64,000 nucleotides of DNA, taken from assembly GCF_000009765.2 (NCBI RefSeq), contig NC_003155.5:2914001-2978000 (forward strand), given 5' to 3'. The notes beneath the pieces are model-generated. The model did not search any database and had not been told where the DNA came from. It saw only the letters and a list, made by a program, of their open reading frames with translations. Position numbers and translations under genes: made by a program. This DNA comes from Streptomyces avermitilis MA-4680 = NBRC 14893. GTDB lineage: Bacteria > Actinomycetota > Actinomycetes > Streptomycetales > Streptomycetaceae. Shown here piece by piece: positions 7,956-16,178 of this stretch. Numbering within the stretch: position 1 is the first letter of the stretch; each line of letters begins with the position of its first letter.

Positions 7956-10504
7956 CTGGTCTGCCTTTCTGCTGTTGCGTGCGCGAGGCCGGGACGGCCG
8001 GCGGGGCTGTCCACCGCCGCCCCGACCGTCAGCACCATGGTGAGGCCGCCGCCGGGAGTGTCCTCGGCGTTCAGCGTGCCACCCATCGCCTCGGCGAAGC
8101 CGCGTGCCACCGCGAGACCCAGGCCGACACCGACACCGCGCGGGGCGTCGCCGTAGCGCTGGAAGGGCGCGAAGATGCGGTCCTTCGCCTCGTCGGGGAC
8201 ACCGGGCCCGCGGTCCACCACACGGAGTTCCACCCGGTTGGCGAGGGCGCTCGCGGCCACCAGGACCGACTCGTCCGAAGGGCTGTACTTGACCGCGTTC
8301 TCGACGAGGTTGGCCACCGAGCGCTCCAGCAGACCGGGGTCGACGGCCACCATCGGCAGACTCTCCGGGATGTCCAGCACCACGCTGTCCTCGGGCACTC
8401 CGCCGAGCGCCATCGGCACCACCTCGTCGAGGTCGATCTCGCGGATCAGCGGGGTCACGGTCCCGGTCTGCAGCCGGGACATGTCCAGCAGGTTGCCCAC
8501 CAGGTGGTCGAGGCGGTCCGCGCCGTCCTCGATGCCTTCGAGGAGCTCCGCCCGGTCCTCCTCGGACCAGGCCACGTCGTCGGAGCGCAGGGAGGACACG
8601 GCCGCCTTGATCCCCGCCAGCGGGGTCCGCAGGTCATGGCTGACCGCGGCCAGCAGCGCGGTACGGATGCTGTTGCCCTCGGCGAGCGTGCGGGCCTGGT
8701 CCGCCTCGCGCTGAAGGCGCTGGCGGTCCAGGACGACGGCGGCCTGGGCGGCGAACGCGGCGAGCACCCGGCGGTCGGAGGCGGGCAGCACGCGCCCGGA
8801 CAGCGCGAGGGCCATGTGGTCGCCCACGGGCATGTCCACGTCCGCGTCCTCCGGCCGGTCGACCAGCGGACGCACGCCCACACTGCCCGCGCAGGTCCAC
8901 GGCGCGACGTCGCTCTCCCGCTCCAGCAGGGCGACCGACTCCATGCCGAAGGTCTCGCGGACGCGTTCGAGCAGGGCGTCCAGACTGGTCTCGCCGCGCA
9001 GCACGCTGCCCGCGAGGAAGGAGAGGATCTCCGACTCGGCACGCAGCCGGGCCGCCTGATGCGTACGGCGGGCGGCGAGGTCCACCACGGAGGCCACGGA
9101 GACGGCGACACCGACGAAGATCGCGATGGCGATGATGTTCTTGGGGTCGGCGATCGTCAGCCGGTGCAGCGGCGGCGTGTAGTAGTAGTTCAGCAGCAGC
9201 GACCCGAAGGCCGCCGAGGCGAGGGCGGGCAGCAGCCCGCCGAGCAGGGCGGCCGCCACGGTCAGCGCCAGGAACAGCAGCATGTCGTTGGCGAGGCCGA
9301 GGTCGACGGTGTTCAGCAGCAGCGCGAGGACGACCGGCCCGGCCACGCCGACCAGCCAGCCCCAGATGATCCGCGACCGGCCGAGCCGCGCACCCCGGGC
9401 GACCGGGAGACCGCGCCCCTTGGCGACCTCCTCATGGGTGACGATGTGGACGTCCAGGTCGGGTCCCGACTCGCGGGCGACCGTGGCGCCGACGCCCGGC
9501 CCGAACATGTACTGCCAGGCCTTGCGGCGCGAGGAGCCGAGCACGATCTGCGTGGCGTTGACGCCGCGCGAGAAGTCCAGCAGCGCGGAGGGTATGTCGT
9601 CCCCGACGACGTGGTGGAAGGTGCCGCCCAGGTCCTCGACGAGCGTGCGCTGGACGGCCAGCTCCTTGGGCGAGGCGGAGGTCAGCCCGTCGCTGCGGGC
9701 GATGTAGACGGCCATGACCTCGCCGCCCGCGCCCTTCTCCGCGAGGCGTGCGGCGCGCCGGATCAGCGTACGGCCCTCGGGGCCGCCCGTCAGTCCGACC
9801 ACGATGCGCTCGCGCGAGCCCCATATCGCCGAGACCCGGTGCTCGCTGCGGTACTCCGTCAGGTACGCGTCGACCCGGTCGGCCACCCACAGCAGCGCCA
9901 GCTCGCGCAGCGCGGTCAGGTTGCCCGGGCGGAAGTAGTTGGACAGGGCCGCGTCGACCTTGTCCGGCTTGTAGATGTTGCCGTGCGCCATGCGGCGGCG
10001 CAGGGCCTGCGGCGACATGTCGACCAGCTCGATCTGGTCGGCCCGGCGCACCATCTCGTCCGGAACGGTCTCGCGCTGGCGTACGCCGGTTATCGACTCC
10101 ACGACGTCGCCCAGCGACTCCAGGTGCTGGATGTTGACGGTCGACACGACGTCGATGCCCGCCGCGAGCAGCTCCTCGACGTCCTGCCAGCGTTTGGCGT
10201 TGCGGGAGCCCGGAACATTGGTGTGAGCGAGTTCGTCCACCAGAGCGACGGCGGGGGCCCGCCGCAGGACGGCGTCCACGTCCATCTCGGCGAAGACGGT
10301 GTCCCGGTACGCGAGCTCCCTGCGCGCGACCTGCTCCAGACCGTGCAGCATCACCTCGGTGCGCGGCCGCCCGTGGTGTTCCACGAAGGCGACCACGCAG
10401 TCCGTGCCGCGCTCGACGCGGCGGTGCGCCTCGGAGAGCATGGCGTACGTCTTGCCGACGCCCGGTGCCGCACCGAGGTAGATCCGAAGCTTGCCGCGTG
10501 CCAT
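7949..10504 (-). CDS. kdpD: KdpD potassium/turgor sensor histidine kinase
   Basis: This full-length 851-residue KdpD starts with the cytoplasmic KdpD domain: Walker A GAAPGVGKT at 11-19 and a DELAHTN motif near 90. Next come a universal-stress-like domain (IVVGLTGGPEGRTLIRRAA, about 230-360), four membrane helices of DUF4118 (about 380-490), a GAF-like segment, the H-box with phosphoacceptor near His623 (VSHDLRTPLAG), and an ATPase domain ending near 835. It senses low K+ or ionic strength and phosphorylates KdpE. The unit is inserted between genes that adjoin one another in the conserved actinobacterial block, next to other K+ genes. Confidence 0.95.
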   Translation of the reverse strand: MARGKLRIYLGAAPGVGKTYAMLSEAHRRVERGTDCVVAFVEHHGRPRTEVMLHGLEQVARRELAYRDTVFAEMDVDAVLRRAPAVALVDELAHTNVPGSRNAKRWQDVEELLAAGIDVVSTVNIQHLESLGDVVESITGVRQRETVPDEMVRRADQIELVDMSPQALRRRMAHGNIYKPDKVDAALSNYFRPGNLTALRELALLWVADRVDAYLTEYRSEHRVSAIWGSRERIVVGLTGGPEGRTLIRRAARLAEKGAGGEVMAVYIARSDGLTSASPKELAVQRTLVEDLGGTFHHVVGDDIPSALLDFSRGVNATQIVLGSSRRKAWQYMFGPGVGATVARESGPDLDVHIVTHEEVAKGRGLPVARGARLGRSRIIWGWLVGVAGPVVLALLLNTVDLGLANDMLLFLALTVAAALLGGLLPALASAAFGSLLLNYYYTPPLHRLTIADPKNIIAIAIFVGVAVSVASVVDLAARRTHQAARLRAESEILSFLAGSVLRGETSLDALLERVRETFGMESVALLERESDVAPWTCAGSVGVRPLVDRPEDADVDMPVGDHMALALSGRVLPASDRRVLAAFAAQAAVVLDRQRLQREADQARTLAEGNSIRTALLAAVSHDLRTPLAGIKAAVSSLRSDDVAWSEEDRAELLEGIEDGADRLDHLVGNLLDMSRLQTGTVTPLIREIDLDEVVPMALGGVPEDSVVLDIPESLPMVAVDPGLLERSVANLVENAVKYSPSDESVLVAASALANRVELRVVDRGPGVPDEAKDRIFAPFQRYGDAPRGVGVGLGLAVARGFAEAMGGTLNAEDTPGGGLTMVLTVGAAVDSPAGRPGLAHATAERQTRC

Positions 10505-10627
10505 GGCCCCATTGTCTTCCTGTCACAGCTGTGTACGCTGCGTCGACCTTACGGCCGATCATCACGGCAAAAGGCAGGGTGAGCGCGGTCTGGAGCGTCC
10601 TTGACGGAACCCTGATACGCGGCGGGG

Positions 10628-11842
10628 TCAGCTCGGGTTGTCGCCGTGTGTGAGCGTCTCCCAGGCAACGAAGAGGTTGTTGCTGCCGGCCGGGCGGTTC
10701 TGCTCGGTCAGGTTCTGGGTGTTGGTCATGGCGATGCCCAGGCGGTTGTGCAGGGCGTTGTAGCCGACCTCGGTGATCGGCCCGAGCCCCCGGTTCAGGG
10801 AGCCCCCGCACAGCCAGCTCGGTGCCGCCTCGCCCAGCTGGTACTTGGCCTGGAAGCCGAGCGCCTGCCGCAGCCGCTCGCCGACGTCCGTGCCGTACAG
10901 GTCCGCGCCCTGGATACGGCTGGTCTCGGCGATGTGCGAGACGGCGGAGATGCCGTACCCGGTGTGCGTGAAGTCGCGGCAGGTCTCCTGGGTGAGCCCG
11001 GTGACGAAGGTGGACTGCCCCTGCCAGTAGCTGACGATCTTCGCGGTCGTGTCGAGATTCTGGCTCGGCACGGTCTTCGGCACAGCTCCGTCGGACGAGA
11101 GATAGATGTACGCGGCCGTACGCGTACGGAACTTCGCCATGGCCTTGTCGTACGACGTCTTGTCCTCCAGGAAGACGGAGATGCCGACGGCGGCCTCCAT
11201 CATCGACAGCTCCCAGTTGCCGTTGGAGTTGGAGCCGTTGATGATCTCGGGGAGGTACACGTCGCGCAGCATGGTCGCGAAGCGGCCGGAGTTCGCCCAG
11301 GTGCCGGTGTACGTGTACTTGATGATCTCGGCCGCCTTGGGCCACGAGGAGCCGGCCCAGCCGGTCTGCAACGGCGCGTTGCTGTTGGTGTGGTCCTTGA
11401 TCACCGCCGACCACGCGTCCATCAACTCGATGGCCTTCTTCGCGTACCGCTCGTCGCGGGTGATGTACCAGGCGAGGGCGTCGGTGTACGCGGCTATCGC
11501 GTCCTCACGCTCGTCCGTGCACCCGTAGTTGGGGTTGGAGTACGAGCCGCACTCGACGGTCGCGCGGGGCTTCGCGGTGCGCGTCAGCGAAGCGTACGTG
11601 CTCGCCATCATCTGGTCGTACGCGCCCTTCCAGGGCTGCGCACCGGCGTTGACCTTGGTGCGGGAGAAGTCCAGCTGACTCCTGGAGACGGTGACTCCGG
11701 GGTGCGCGAAGGTGGCCGGTGCCGCGTCGGCGCGATGGGCGGCGGGCCAGGCGAGGAGGCCGCCCACCAGAGCGGTGGCCAGGGCGGCGATGACGGCGGT
11801 GCGTGGTCTGCGACGGTGCACGCGAGAGGGCAGCTTGGGCAT
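10628..11842 (-). CDS. Secreted alginate-lyase-family protein
   Basis: This 404-residue exported protein has a signal peptide of about 40 residues (basic start, hydrophobic core, AAHRADA cleavage region). The mature part is an all-helical toroid of the alginate-lyase family: TYASLTRTAKPRATV, residues near NSNAPLQTGWAGSSWPKAAE, and the NSNGNWELSMMEAAVGIS segment, which carries the usual asparagine/tryptophan active-site region. It likely cleaves a uronic-acid polysaccharide outside the cell, but the substrate cannot be assigned. A well-formed promoter lies upstream. It sits between kdpD and DUF3710 and does not look part of either unit. Confidence 0.8.
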   Translation of the reverse strand: MPKLPSRVHRRRPRTAVIAALATALVGGLLAWPAAHRADAAPATFAHPGVTVSRSQLDFSRTKVNAGAQPWKGAYDQMMASTYASLTRTAKPRATVECGSYSNPNYGCTDEREDAIAAYTDALAWYITRDERYAKKAIELMDAWSAVIKDHTNSNAPLQTGWAGSSWPKAAEIIKYTYTGTWANSGRFATMLRDVYLPEIINGSNSNGNWELSMMEAAVGISVFLEDKTSYDKAMAKFRTRTAAYIYLSSDGAVPKTVPSQNLDTTAKIVSYWQGQSTFVTGLTQETCRDFTHTGYGISAVSHIAETSRIQGADLYGTDVGERLRQALGFQAKYQLGEAAPSWLCGGSLNRGLGPITEVGYNALHNRLGIAMTNTQNLTEQNRPAGSNNLFVAWETLTHGDNPS

Positions 11843-11907
11843 GTGGGGGCCATCCGTTCTCGTATGTGAACGATGAGCGCGTCTTTGAACAGGTGCACTG
11901 GCCGGAG

Positions 11908-11936
11908 ACCATAGGTACAGACCAACTGGCCGTCAA
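11908..11936 (-). promoter_or_regulatory. Housekeeping-type promoter of the alginate-lyase-family gene
   Basis: Minus strand: TTGACG (11936-11931), a 17-bp spacer, then TATGGT (11913-11908). This matches the HrdB-type consensus well and sits about 65 bp before the ATG. Confidence 0.6.
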
Positions 11937-11970
11937 GAGGCCGCACATGAGAACACCGGGGTACGAGAAA

Positions 11971-11999
11971 GGGCCGCACCCCCTTGAGGGGTACGGCCC
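11971..11999 (-). terminator. Terminator downstream of the DUF3710 gene
   Basis: A 12-bp stem (GGGCCGCACCCC / GGGGTACGGCCC, one mismatch) with a 5-base loop. It lies 16 bp past the DUF3710 stop and separates that operon from the lyase gene. Confidence 0.75.
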
Positions 12000-12015
12000 G
12001 AAACGGCTCTCCGAA

Positions 12016-12780
12016 CTAGCGGACCTCGGTGATCTCCGGTCCACGCTGCAACTGCCCCATGCCGCCGGAGAAGCGCGAACCGCTCTGCTCCTCCTGCTGG
12101 ACACCCTCGGGGACCATCTGCGCGTCGTTCGGCAGCTTCAGGACGATCGGGTCGCGGGGCGCCATCGGACCCTCACCGCGGACCACGACCGTGTCCCGGA
12201 AGATCTGCTCCAGGAGACCGGCGGCCTGCGGCTGCACGGCACCCTGACCGGAAATGACCCCGCGCAGGAACCAGCGGGGGCCGTCCACACCCACGAACCG
12301 GACGACCTGGAAGCCGCCCGTACCGTCCGGCAGCTGTACCGGCACCTGCGCGCGCAGCTCCCAGCCCAGCGGGCCCTCGACCTCGTCGATGACACCGCCC
12401 TGCTGGGTGATGCCGCTGGCGATCTCCTCGCGGACCTCGCCCCAGATGCCCTCGCGCTTGGGGGCGGCGAAAGCCTGGAGCTGGACCGCGCTGTCCCGCA
12501 GCACGACGGTCGCCGCGACGATCGCGTCGCCCGCGACCTCGACCCGCAGCTCCATGCCCTCGACCCCGGGCACGAACAGACCGCCCAGGTCCACCCGGCC
12601 CTCGGCCGGGTCACGGACCTCGGAGCTGTCCCAGGGCCCGTCGGGCCGCGGCTCGGGCTCGAGCCGCGGCCGCTCGCGCTCGCCCTCGTCGTCCGCCTCA
12701 GCGTCGACGCCGTCGACGACCTGCTCGGCCTCGCCCGCCGCGTCCTCGGCGGCACTGCCCTTCTTGCGACGTCCGAACAC
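12016..12780 (-). CDS. DUF3710 actinobacterial protein
   Basis: This 254-residue soluble protein has a charged, low-complexity N terminus (GRRKKG, then runs of Asp/Glu/Pro to about 65) followed by a conserved domain (DLGGLFVPGVEGMELRVEV…GWELRAQVPVQLPDG…GPRWFLRGVISG…). GTG at 12780 is chosen because AAAGGA precedes it and it begins 1 bp after the dut stop. It is the last gene of a thioesterase-dut-DUF3710 unit. The family is present across actinobacteria next to dut. Its function is unknown to me. Confidence 0.85.
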   Translation of the reverse strand: MFGRRKKGSAAEDAAGEAEQVVDGVDAEADDEGERERPRLEPEPRPDGPWDSSEVRDPAEGRVDLGGLFVPGVEGMELRVEVAGDAIVAATVVLRDSAVQLQAFAAPKREGIWGEVREEIASGITQQGGVIDEVEGPLGWELRAQVPVQLPDGTGGFQVVRFVGVDGPRWFLRGVISGQGAVQPQAAGLLEQIFRDTVVVRGEGPMAPRDPIVLKLPNDAQMVPEGVQQEEQSGSRFSGGMGQLQRGPEITEVR

Positions 12781-12781
12781 G

Positions 12782-13309
12782 TCACTGTCCTTTCCGGTCG
12801 GATACGACCGAAGCGTATCGATTCCCACCCTGTTGCCCGTTCGTATCGGCGCCCACGGCGGCATGACCGCCGGTGGACCCGAAGCCCCCCTCGGCCCGCG
12901 CCGAATCGGGAAGCTCCGCCACCTCCTGGAAGCGGACCCTCTCGACCTGCTGGACGACCAGTTGGGCAATCCGGTCGAAGCGCTCGAACCGCACGGACTC
13001 GCGCGGGTCGAGATTCACCACGATCACCTTGATCTCCCCACGGTACCCGGCATCAACCGTCCCCGGGGCATTCACGAGGGCGACACCGCAGCGGGCGGCG
13101 AGGCCGGATCGCGGGTGCACGAAGGCCGCGTACCCCTCGGGCAGCGCGACAGACACCCCGGTGGGCAGCACGGCCCGTTCGCCGGGCTTCAGTTCGCAGC
13201 TCTCGGTGGTCCGCAGATCCGCTCCCGCGTCGCCCGGGTGCTCGTACGCCGGAAGCGGTACGTCGGGGTCGACTCGTCGGAGCAGCACGTTCAGGGGGGC
13301 ACGGGTCAT
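12782..13309 (-). CDS. dut: dUTP diphosphatase (dUTPase)
   Basis: Hydrolyses dUTP to dUMP and pyrophosphate, keeping uracil out of DNA and feeding thymidylate synthesis. All five trimeric-dUTPase motifs are present in order: PGDAGADL, HPRSGLAAR, the NAPGTVDAGYRGEI segment with the catalytic aspartate, RFDRIAQLVV, and the glycine-rich arm ARAEGGFGSTGG. At 175 residues it is slightly longer than usual because of a polar tail. The start ATG overlaps the thioesterase stop by 4 bp (ATGA), so expression is coupled. Confidence 0.96.
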   Translation of the reverse strand: MTRAPLNVLLRRVDPDVPLPAYEHPGDAGADLRTTESCELKPGERAVLPTGVSVALPEGYAAFVHPRSGLAARCGVALVNAPGTVDAGYRGEIKVIVVNLDPRESVRFERFDRIAQLVVQQVERVRFQEVAELPDSARAEGGFGSTGGHAAVGADTNGQQGGNRYASVVSDRKGQ

Positions 13310-13890
13310 GGGTTCACCTCGAAGGCACGGGCACGCCGGAGCTGGTCCGGGTCGTTCATGGCCGCCCGGATCTCCTCCTGGCGGCCGTTGTCGGTGAAGT
13401 GGTCGACCTTGACCTCGACGAAAAGGGCGTCGGCGCGGACGGCCACGGGCCCCTCGGGGCCGCCGATCCGTCCGGTGGCGGTCGAGTAGATCTTGCGCCC
13501 GGCCACCGCCGTCACCTCCGCCTCCAGGTACAGCACGGTGCCGACGGGCACGGGCCGTACGAAGTCGGTCTCGAGCCGGCCGGTCACGGCGATGGTGCGC
13601 AGCAGCCAGTTCAGCGAGCCGAGGGTCTCGTCGAGAGCGGTCGCGAGCACCCCGCCGTGGGCCAGACCGGGCGCACCCTGATGGGCGGGCTGCACGGTGA
13701 ACTCGGCGGTGATCGAAACGCCCTGACCCGCCCGTGCCGCCAGGTGCAGCCCGTGGGACTGCTCCTCCCCGCACCCGAAGCAGTGTCCGTAGTGCGCGCC
13801 GAGGAGTTCGCCGGGGGCGGGCGCATCGGGGTGCCGCACCGGCGTCGTGGCGTCGGCGGGGGGCTTCAGAGCTGCGGAAGTACCACTCAC
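13306..13890 (-). CDS. PaaI-type hotdog-fold thioesterase
   Basis: This 194-residue protein has a hotdog domain: HCFGCGEEQSHGLHL at the N side, then GAPGLAHGGVLATALDETLGSL on the central helix, where the histidine-glycine-glycine and acidic residues match PaaI/YbgC-like active sites. It probably hydrolyses an acyl-CoA thioester; the substrate is unknown. GTG at 13890 is chosen as the first start downstream of the divergent promoter region. First gene of the unit with dut and DUF3710. The adjacent cysteines (CFGC) are common in this subgroup. Confidence 0.8.
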   Translation of the reverse strand: MSGTSAALKPPADATTPVRHPDAPAPGELLGAHYGHCFGCGEEQSHGLHLAARAGQGVSITAEFTVQPAHQGAPGLAHGGVLATALDETLGSLNWLLRTIAVTGRLETDFVRPVPVGTVLYLEAEVTAVAGRKIYSTATGRIGGPEGPVAVRADALFVEVKVDHFTDNGRQEEIRAAMNDPDQLRRARAFEVNP

Positions 13891-13948
13891 AGGCGCAGAC
13901 CTTACCCGCGCGTCGGCACCGGGCGGACACCGTGCCAAGCTTGGATCC

Positions 13949-14410
13949 ATGCAGCTTTCCGCGCCGCCGTACGAAGAACGCCTCACCGCCCCCCGCACCT
14001 GGTGGCTCATGTGCTTCCTGGTCGGCGTCTCGATGGCCCTGATCCTGCTCCCCTTCGGCACACTCCCGCTGCTGGGCGGCCTGGTGGGCGGCACGGCGGT
14101 CGCGGCGGTCGTGGCCAGCTCGTACGGGTCGATCCGCATCCGCGTGGTCGGCGACTCCCTCATCGCGGGCGAGGCGAAGATCCCCGTGGCGGCCCTGGGT
14201 GAGGCGGAGATCATGGACCAGGAGGAGGCGCGCGCCTGGCGCACGTACAAGGCGAACCCGCGCGCCTTCATGCTGCTGCGCTCCTACATCCCCACGGCCC
14301 TGCGGGTAGAGGTCACGGATCCCCAGGACCCGACCCCGTACCTGTATCTGTCGACGCGCGAACCGGAACGCCTGGCGGCGGCGCTGAAGGCAGCCCGCAC
14401 GGAGGCGTAG
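13949..14410 (+). CDS. DUF3093 membrane protein
   Basis: This 153-residue protein has a paired hydrophobic segment near 20-65 (WWLMCFLVGVSMALILLPFG… GGLVGGTAVAAVVAS) followed by a cytoplasmic beta-rich domain like a PH/bPH domain (IRIRVVGDSLIAGEAKIPVAALG…, TALRVEVTDPQDPTPYLYLSTREPERLAAAL). It is the conserved divergent neighbour of dut in actinobacteria (Rv2698 in Mycobacterium, from memory). No function is established. No Shine-Dalgarno sequence precedes the ATG, so it may be translated leaderless. Confidence 0.83.
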   Translation: MQLSAPPYEERLTAPRTWWLMCFLVGVSMALILLPFGTLPLLGGLVGGTAVAAVVASSYGSIRIRVVGDSLIAGEAKIPVAALGEAEIMDQEEARAWRTYKANPRAFMLLRSYIPTALRVEVTDPQDPTPYLYLSTREPERLAAALKAARTEA

Positions 14411-14536
14411 CCCGCGGTCCCACCGGAGACACCGCCGGCCTCTGCGCGGCGGCGCACATCGTCGCGCGCCCGTTCACGGGCGTCCGCAATCCGGCGGCGG
14501 TGCCTGCCGGACCGGGCCGGTCGCGGGTGCCGCCCG

Positions 14537-15472
14537 TCAGGGCCCCAGCTCCTTGGGGATCTCCCCCAGCCGCAGCGGATCGGCCGGCTTCTCCAGCGGT
14601 GGCAGCTCCGGCAGCGCGTCCCATGGCACCTGCATCTTCCGCAGGTCCTTGCGGATACGCCCCGCAAGCCGCTTGGTGTCCCGGCGGTTCATGACCGCCC
14701 CGACCGCGGCGCCCACCATGAACGGCATCAGGTTCGGCAGATCCCGCACCGTCCGCTTCATGACCTGCTGGCGCAGTTCGCGCCTCATCTGGCCCCCGAG
14801 GGCCACATTGATCGTCGACGGCTTCGTCACGTCGATCCCGCGCTCCCCCGACCAGGAGTGCAGATACGCGGTGCTGCGCTGCGTCAGCGTGCCCGGCGGC
14901 CGCAGCCCGTACACCTCGTGCAGCTCGGCGATCAGCTTCAGCTCGATCGCGGCGACGCCGGTGATCTCGGCGGCCAGCTCGGTCGGCATCGCCGGCGGCA
15001 CCGGCAGCATGGCGGCGGCTCCGATCCCCGCGCCCACCGTGGACGTGGCGTTGGCCGCGCCCGTCACAAGTTTGTCCGCGAGCTCCTCGGGTCCCAGGCC
15101 CGGGAACTGCCTGCGCAGGGTCGCGAGGTCGCGTACGGGGATACGCGGGGCGTTCTCGATGATCCGGTCCACGACGTACGCCAGGCCCGCCCTGGCCCGG
15201 CTGCCGCCCTTGCGGACACCTTCCCGGACCCCGTCACGTACGACGGCCGCCCGGCGTCTGGCGACGGGCGGAGGAGGATCCGGATCCACGGGCGCCGGAA
15301 GCCCCGAAGGGGCCGCGGCGTCCACAGTGGCGGCCGACGGTTCGAGCGAGGCTGATCCAGGCTCGGAAGAGCCCCGCTCGTCGTCACGCGCGCCGTGAGA
15401 GCCGTCGTGCGGCTCTTCGTCCGCTCCCCGGCGGGGGAAGCGGCGCTTCCAGGGAGGGGTCGAGCCAGTCAC
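14537..15472 (-). CDS. Conserved actinobacterial protein, possibly EcsC-like
   Basis: This 311-residue protein has a disordered acidic N terminus (~1-75, Pro/Asp/Glu-rich). A helical domain from ~80 carries an arginine-rich stretch and two glycine/alanine-rich hydrophobic helices (TSTVGAGIGAAAMLPVPP and MPFMVGAAVGAVMNRRDTKRLA). This hydrophobic pattern recalls EcsC-family proteins, but I cannot confirm membership. GTG start at 15472, 13 bp after the DUF4193 stop, so it is probably co-transcribed with it. Function unknown. Confidence 0.75.
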   Translation of the reverse strand: MTGSTPPWKRRFPRRGADEEPHDGSHGARDDERGSSEPGSASLEPSAATVDAAAPSGLPAPVDPDPPPPVARRRAAVVRDGVREGVRKGGSRARAGLAYVVDRIIENAPRIPVRDLATLRRQFPGLGPEELADKLVTGAANATSTVGAGIGAAAMLPVPPAMPTELAAEITGVAAIELKLIAELHEVYGLRPPGTLTQRSTAYLHSWSGERGIDVTKPSTINVALGGQMRRELRQQVMKRTVRDLPNLMPFMVGAAVGAVMNRRDTKRLAGRIRKDLRKMQVPWDALPELPPLEKPADPLRLGEIPKELGP

Positions 15473-15485
15473 GGCCGACCCGCCC

Positions 15486-15782
15486 TCAGTCGCAGTCGCG
15501 GCAGATCGGCTGACCGTTCTTCTCGCGGGCCAGCTGGCTGCGGTGGTGCACCAGGAAGCAGCTCATGCAGGTGAACTCGTCCTGCTGCTTGGGCAGCACC
15601 CGGACGGCCAACTCCTCGTTCGAGAGGTCCGCTCCGGGAAGCTCCAGGCCTTCGGCGGCCTCGAACTCGTCTACGTCGACCGCCGAAGTCGACTTGTCGT
15701 TCCGCCTGGCCTTGAGCTCCTCAAGACTGTCGGAATCGACGTCGTCGTCGGTCTTGCGTGGGGTGTCGTAATCCGTTGCCAT
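15486..15782 (-). CDS. DUF4193 zinc-ribbon protein
   Basis: This 98-residue acidic protein ends in a zinc ribbon: CMSC … CRDC, with a conserved HHRSQLA between. The N-terminal half is acidic and probably disordered (TDDDVDSDSLEELKARR). The family is small, highly conserved in actinobacteria and always near this locus; its size and zinc ribbon suggest a transcription or translation partner, but that is inference. ATG at 15782 has GGGGGAG upstream. Confidence 0.9.
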   Translation of the reverse strand: MATDYDTPRKTDDDVDSDSLEELKARRNDKSTSAVDVDEFEAAEGLELPGADLSNEELAVRVLPKQQDEFTCMSCFLVHHRSQLAREKNGQPICRDCD

Positions 15783-16178
15783 TGTCGCTCTCCCCCTCTG
15801 GGTGTCTGCGTGTGTCTTCAGCGCACGTAACGCGTGAGAGGCCGGACTTGTGCCCGCCTCGAGGCGGAGATTTTGCCTCACATCAAGGTCTGTTACTCAA
15901 TCGACACCCAAGCGGACCCCTCAAGAGTGATCGGCTTGGATGGCGATGGGGACCGTACACGGTCTTCATGCCGCTCTACAAAGGCGTCTCACCGTGTACT
16001 TCCCGTGATCTGGACCCCCGAAAACCCGGATTTTCCCGGCTTTCCGGCCGTCCGCATGATCACGGAGAGTAGATGGCCGGAAAGTCGCTCTTGTGATCGA
16101 TCACACACGAGCCGCCTGAATCGACGGCCCGAAAATTCCGCGCAAAGCGAACATCGGCCGCGTGTCGGCGCCATGCTC
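15783..16178. other. Intergenic region between cutS and the DUF4193 gene
   Basis: Holds the DUF4193 leader, a 14-bp palindrome CCGCCTCGAGGCGG (15854-15867), the inverted repeat listed separately at 16040-16084, and a 14-bp palindrome TGTGATCGATCACA at 16092-16105. No gene is visible. Confidence 0.6.
16040..16084 (-). terminator. Inverted repeat after cutS, possible terminator
   Basis: CTTTCCGGCC (16040-16049) pairs exactly with GGCCGGAAAG (16075-16084) across a 25-base loop, about 95 bp after the cutS stop. The long loop makes it less typical; it could be a protein-binding site instead. Confidence 0.4.

Noticed and set aside
16092..16105. TGTGATCGATCACA, similar to a Crp site
   Set aside because: The half-sites are 4 bp apart instead of 6, and it lies downstream of cutS, so Crp control is not supported.
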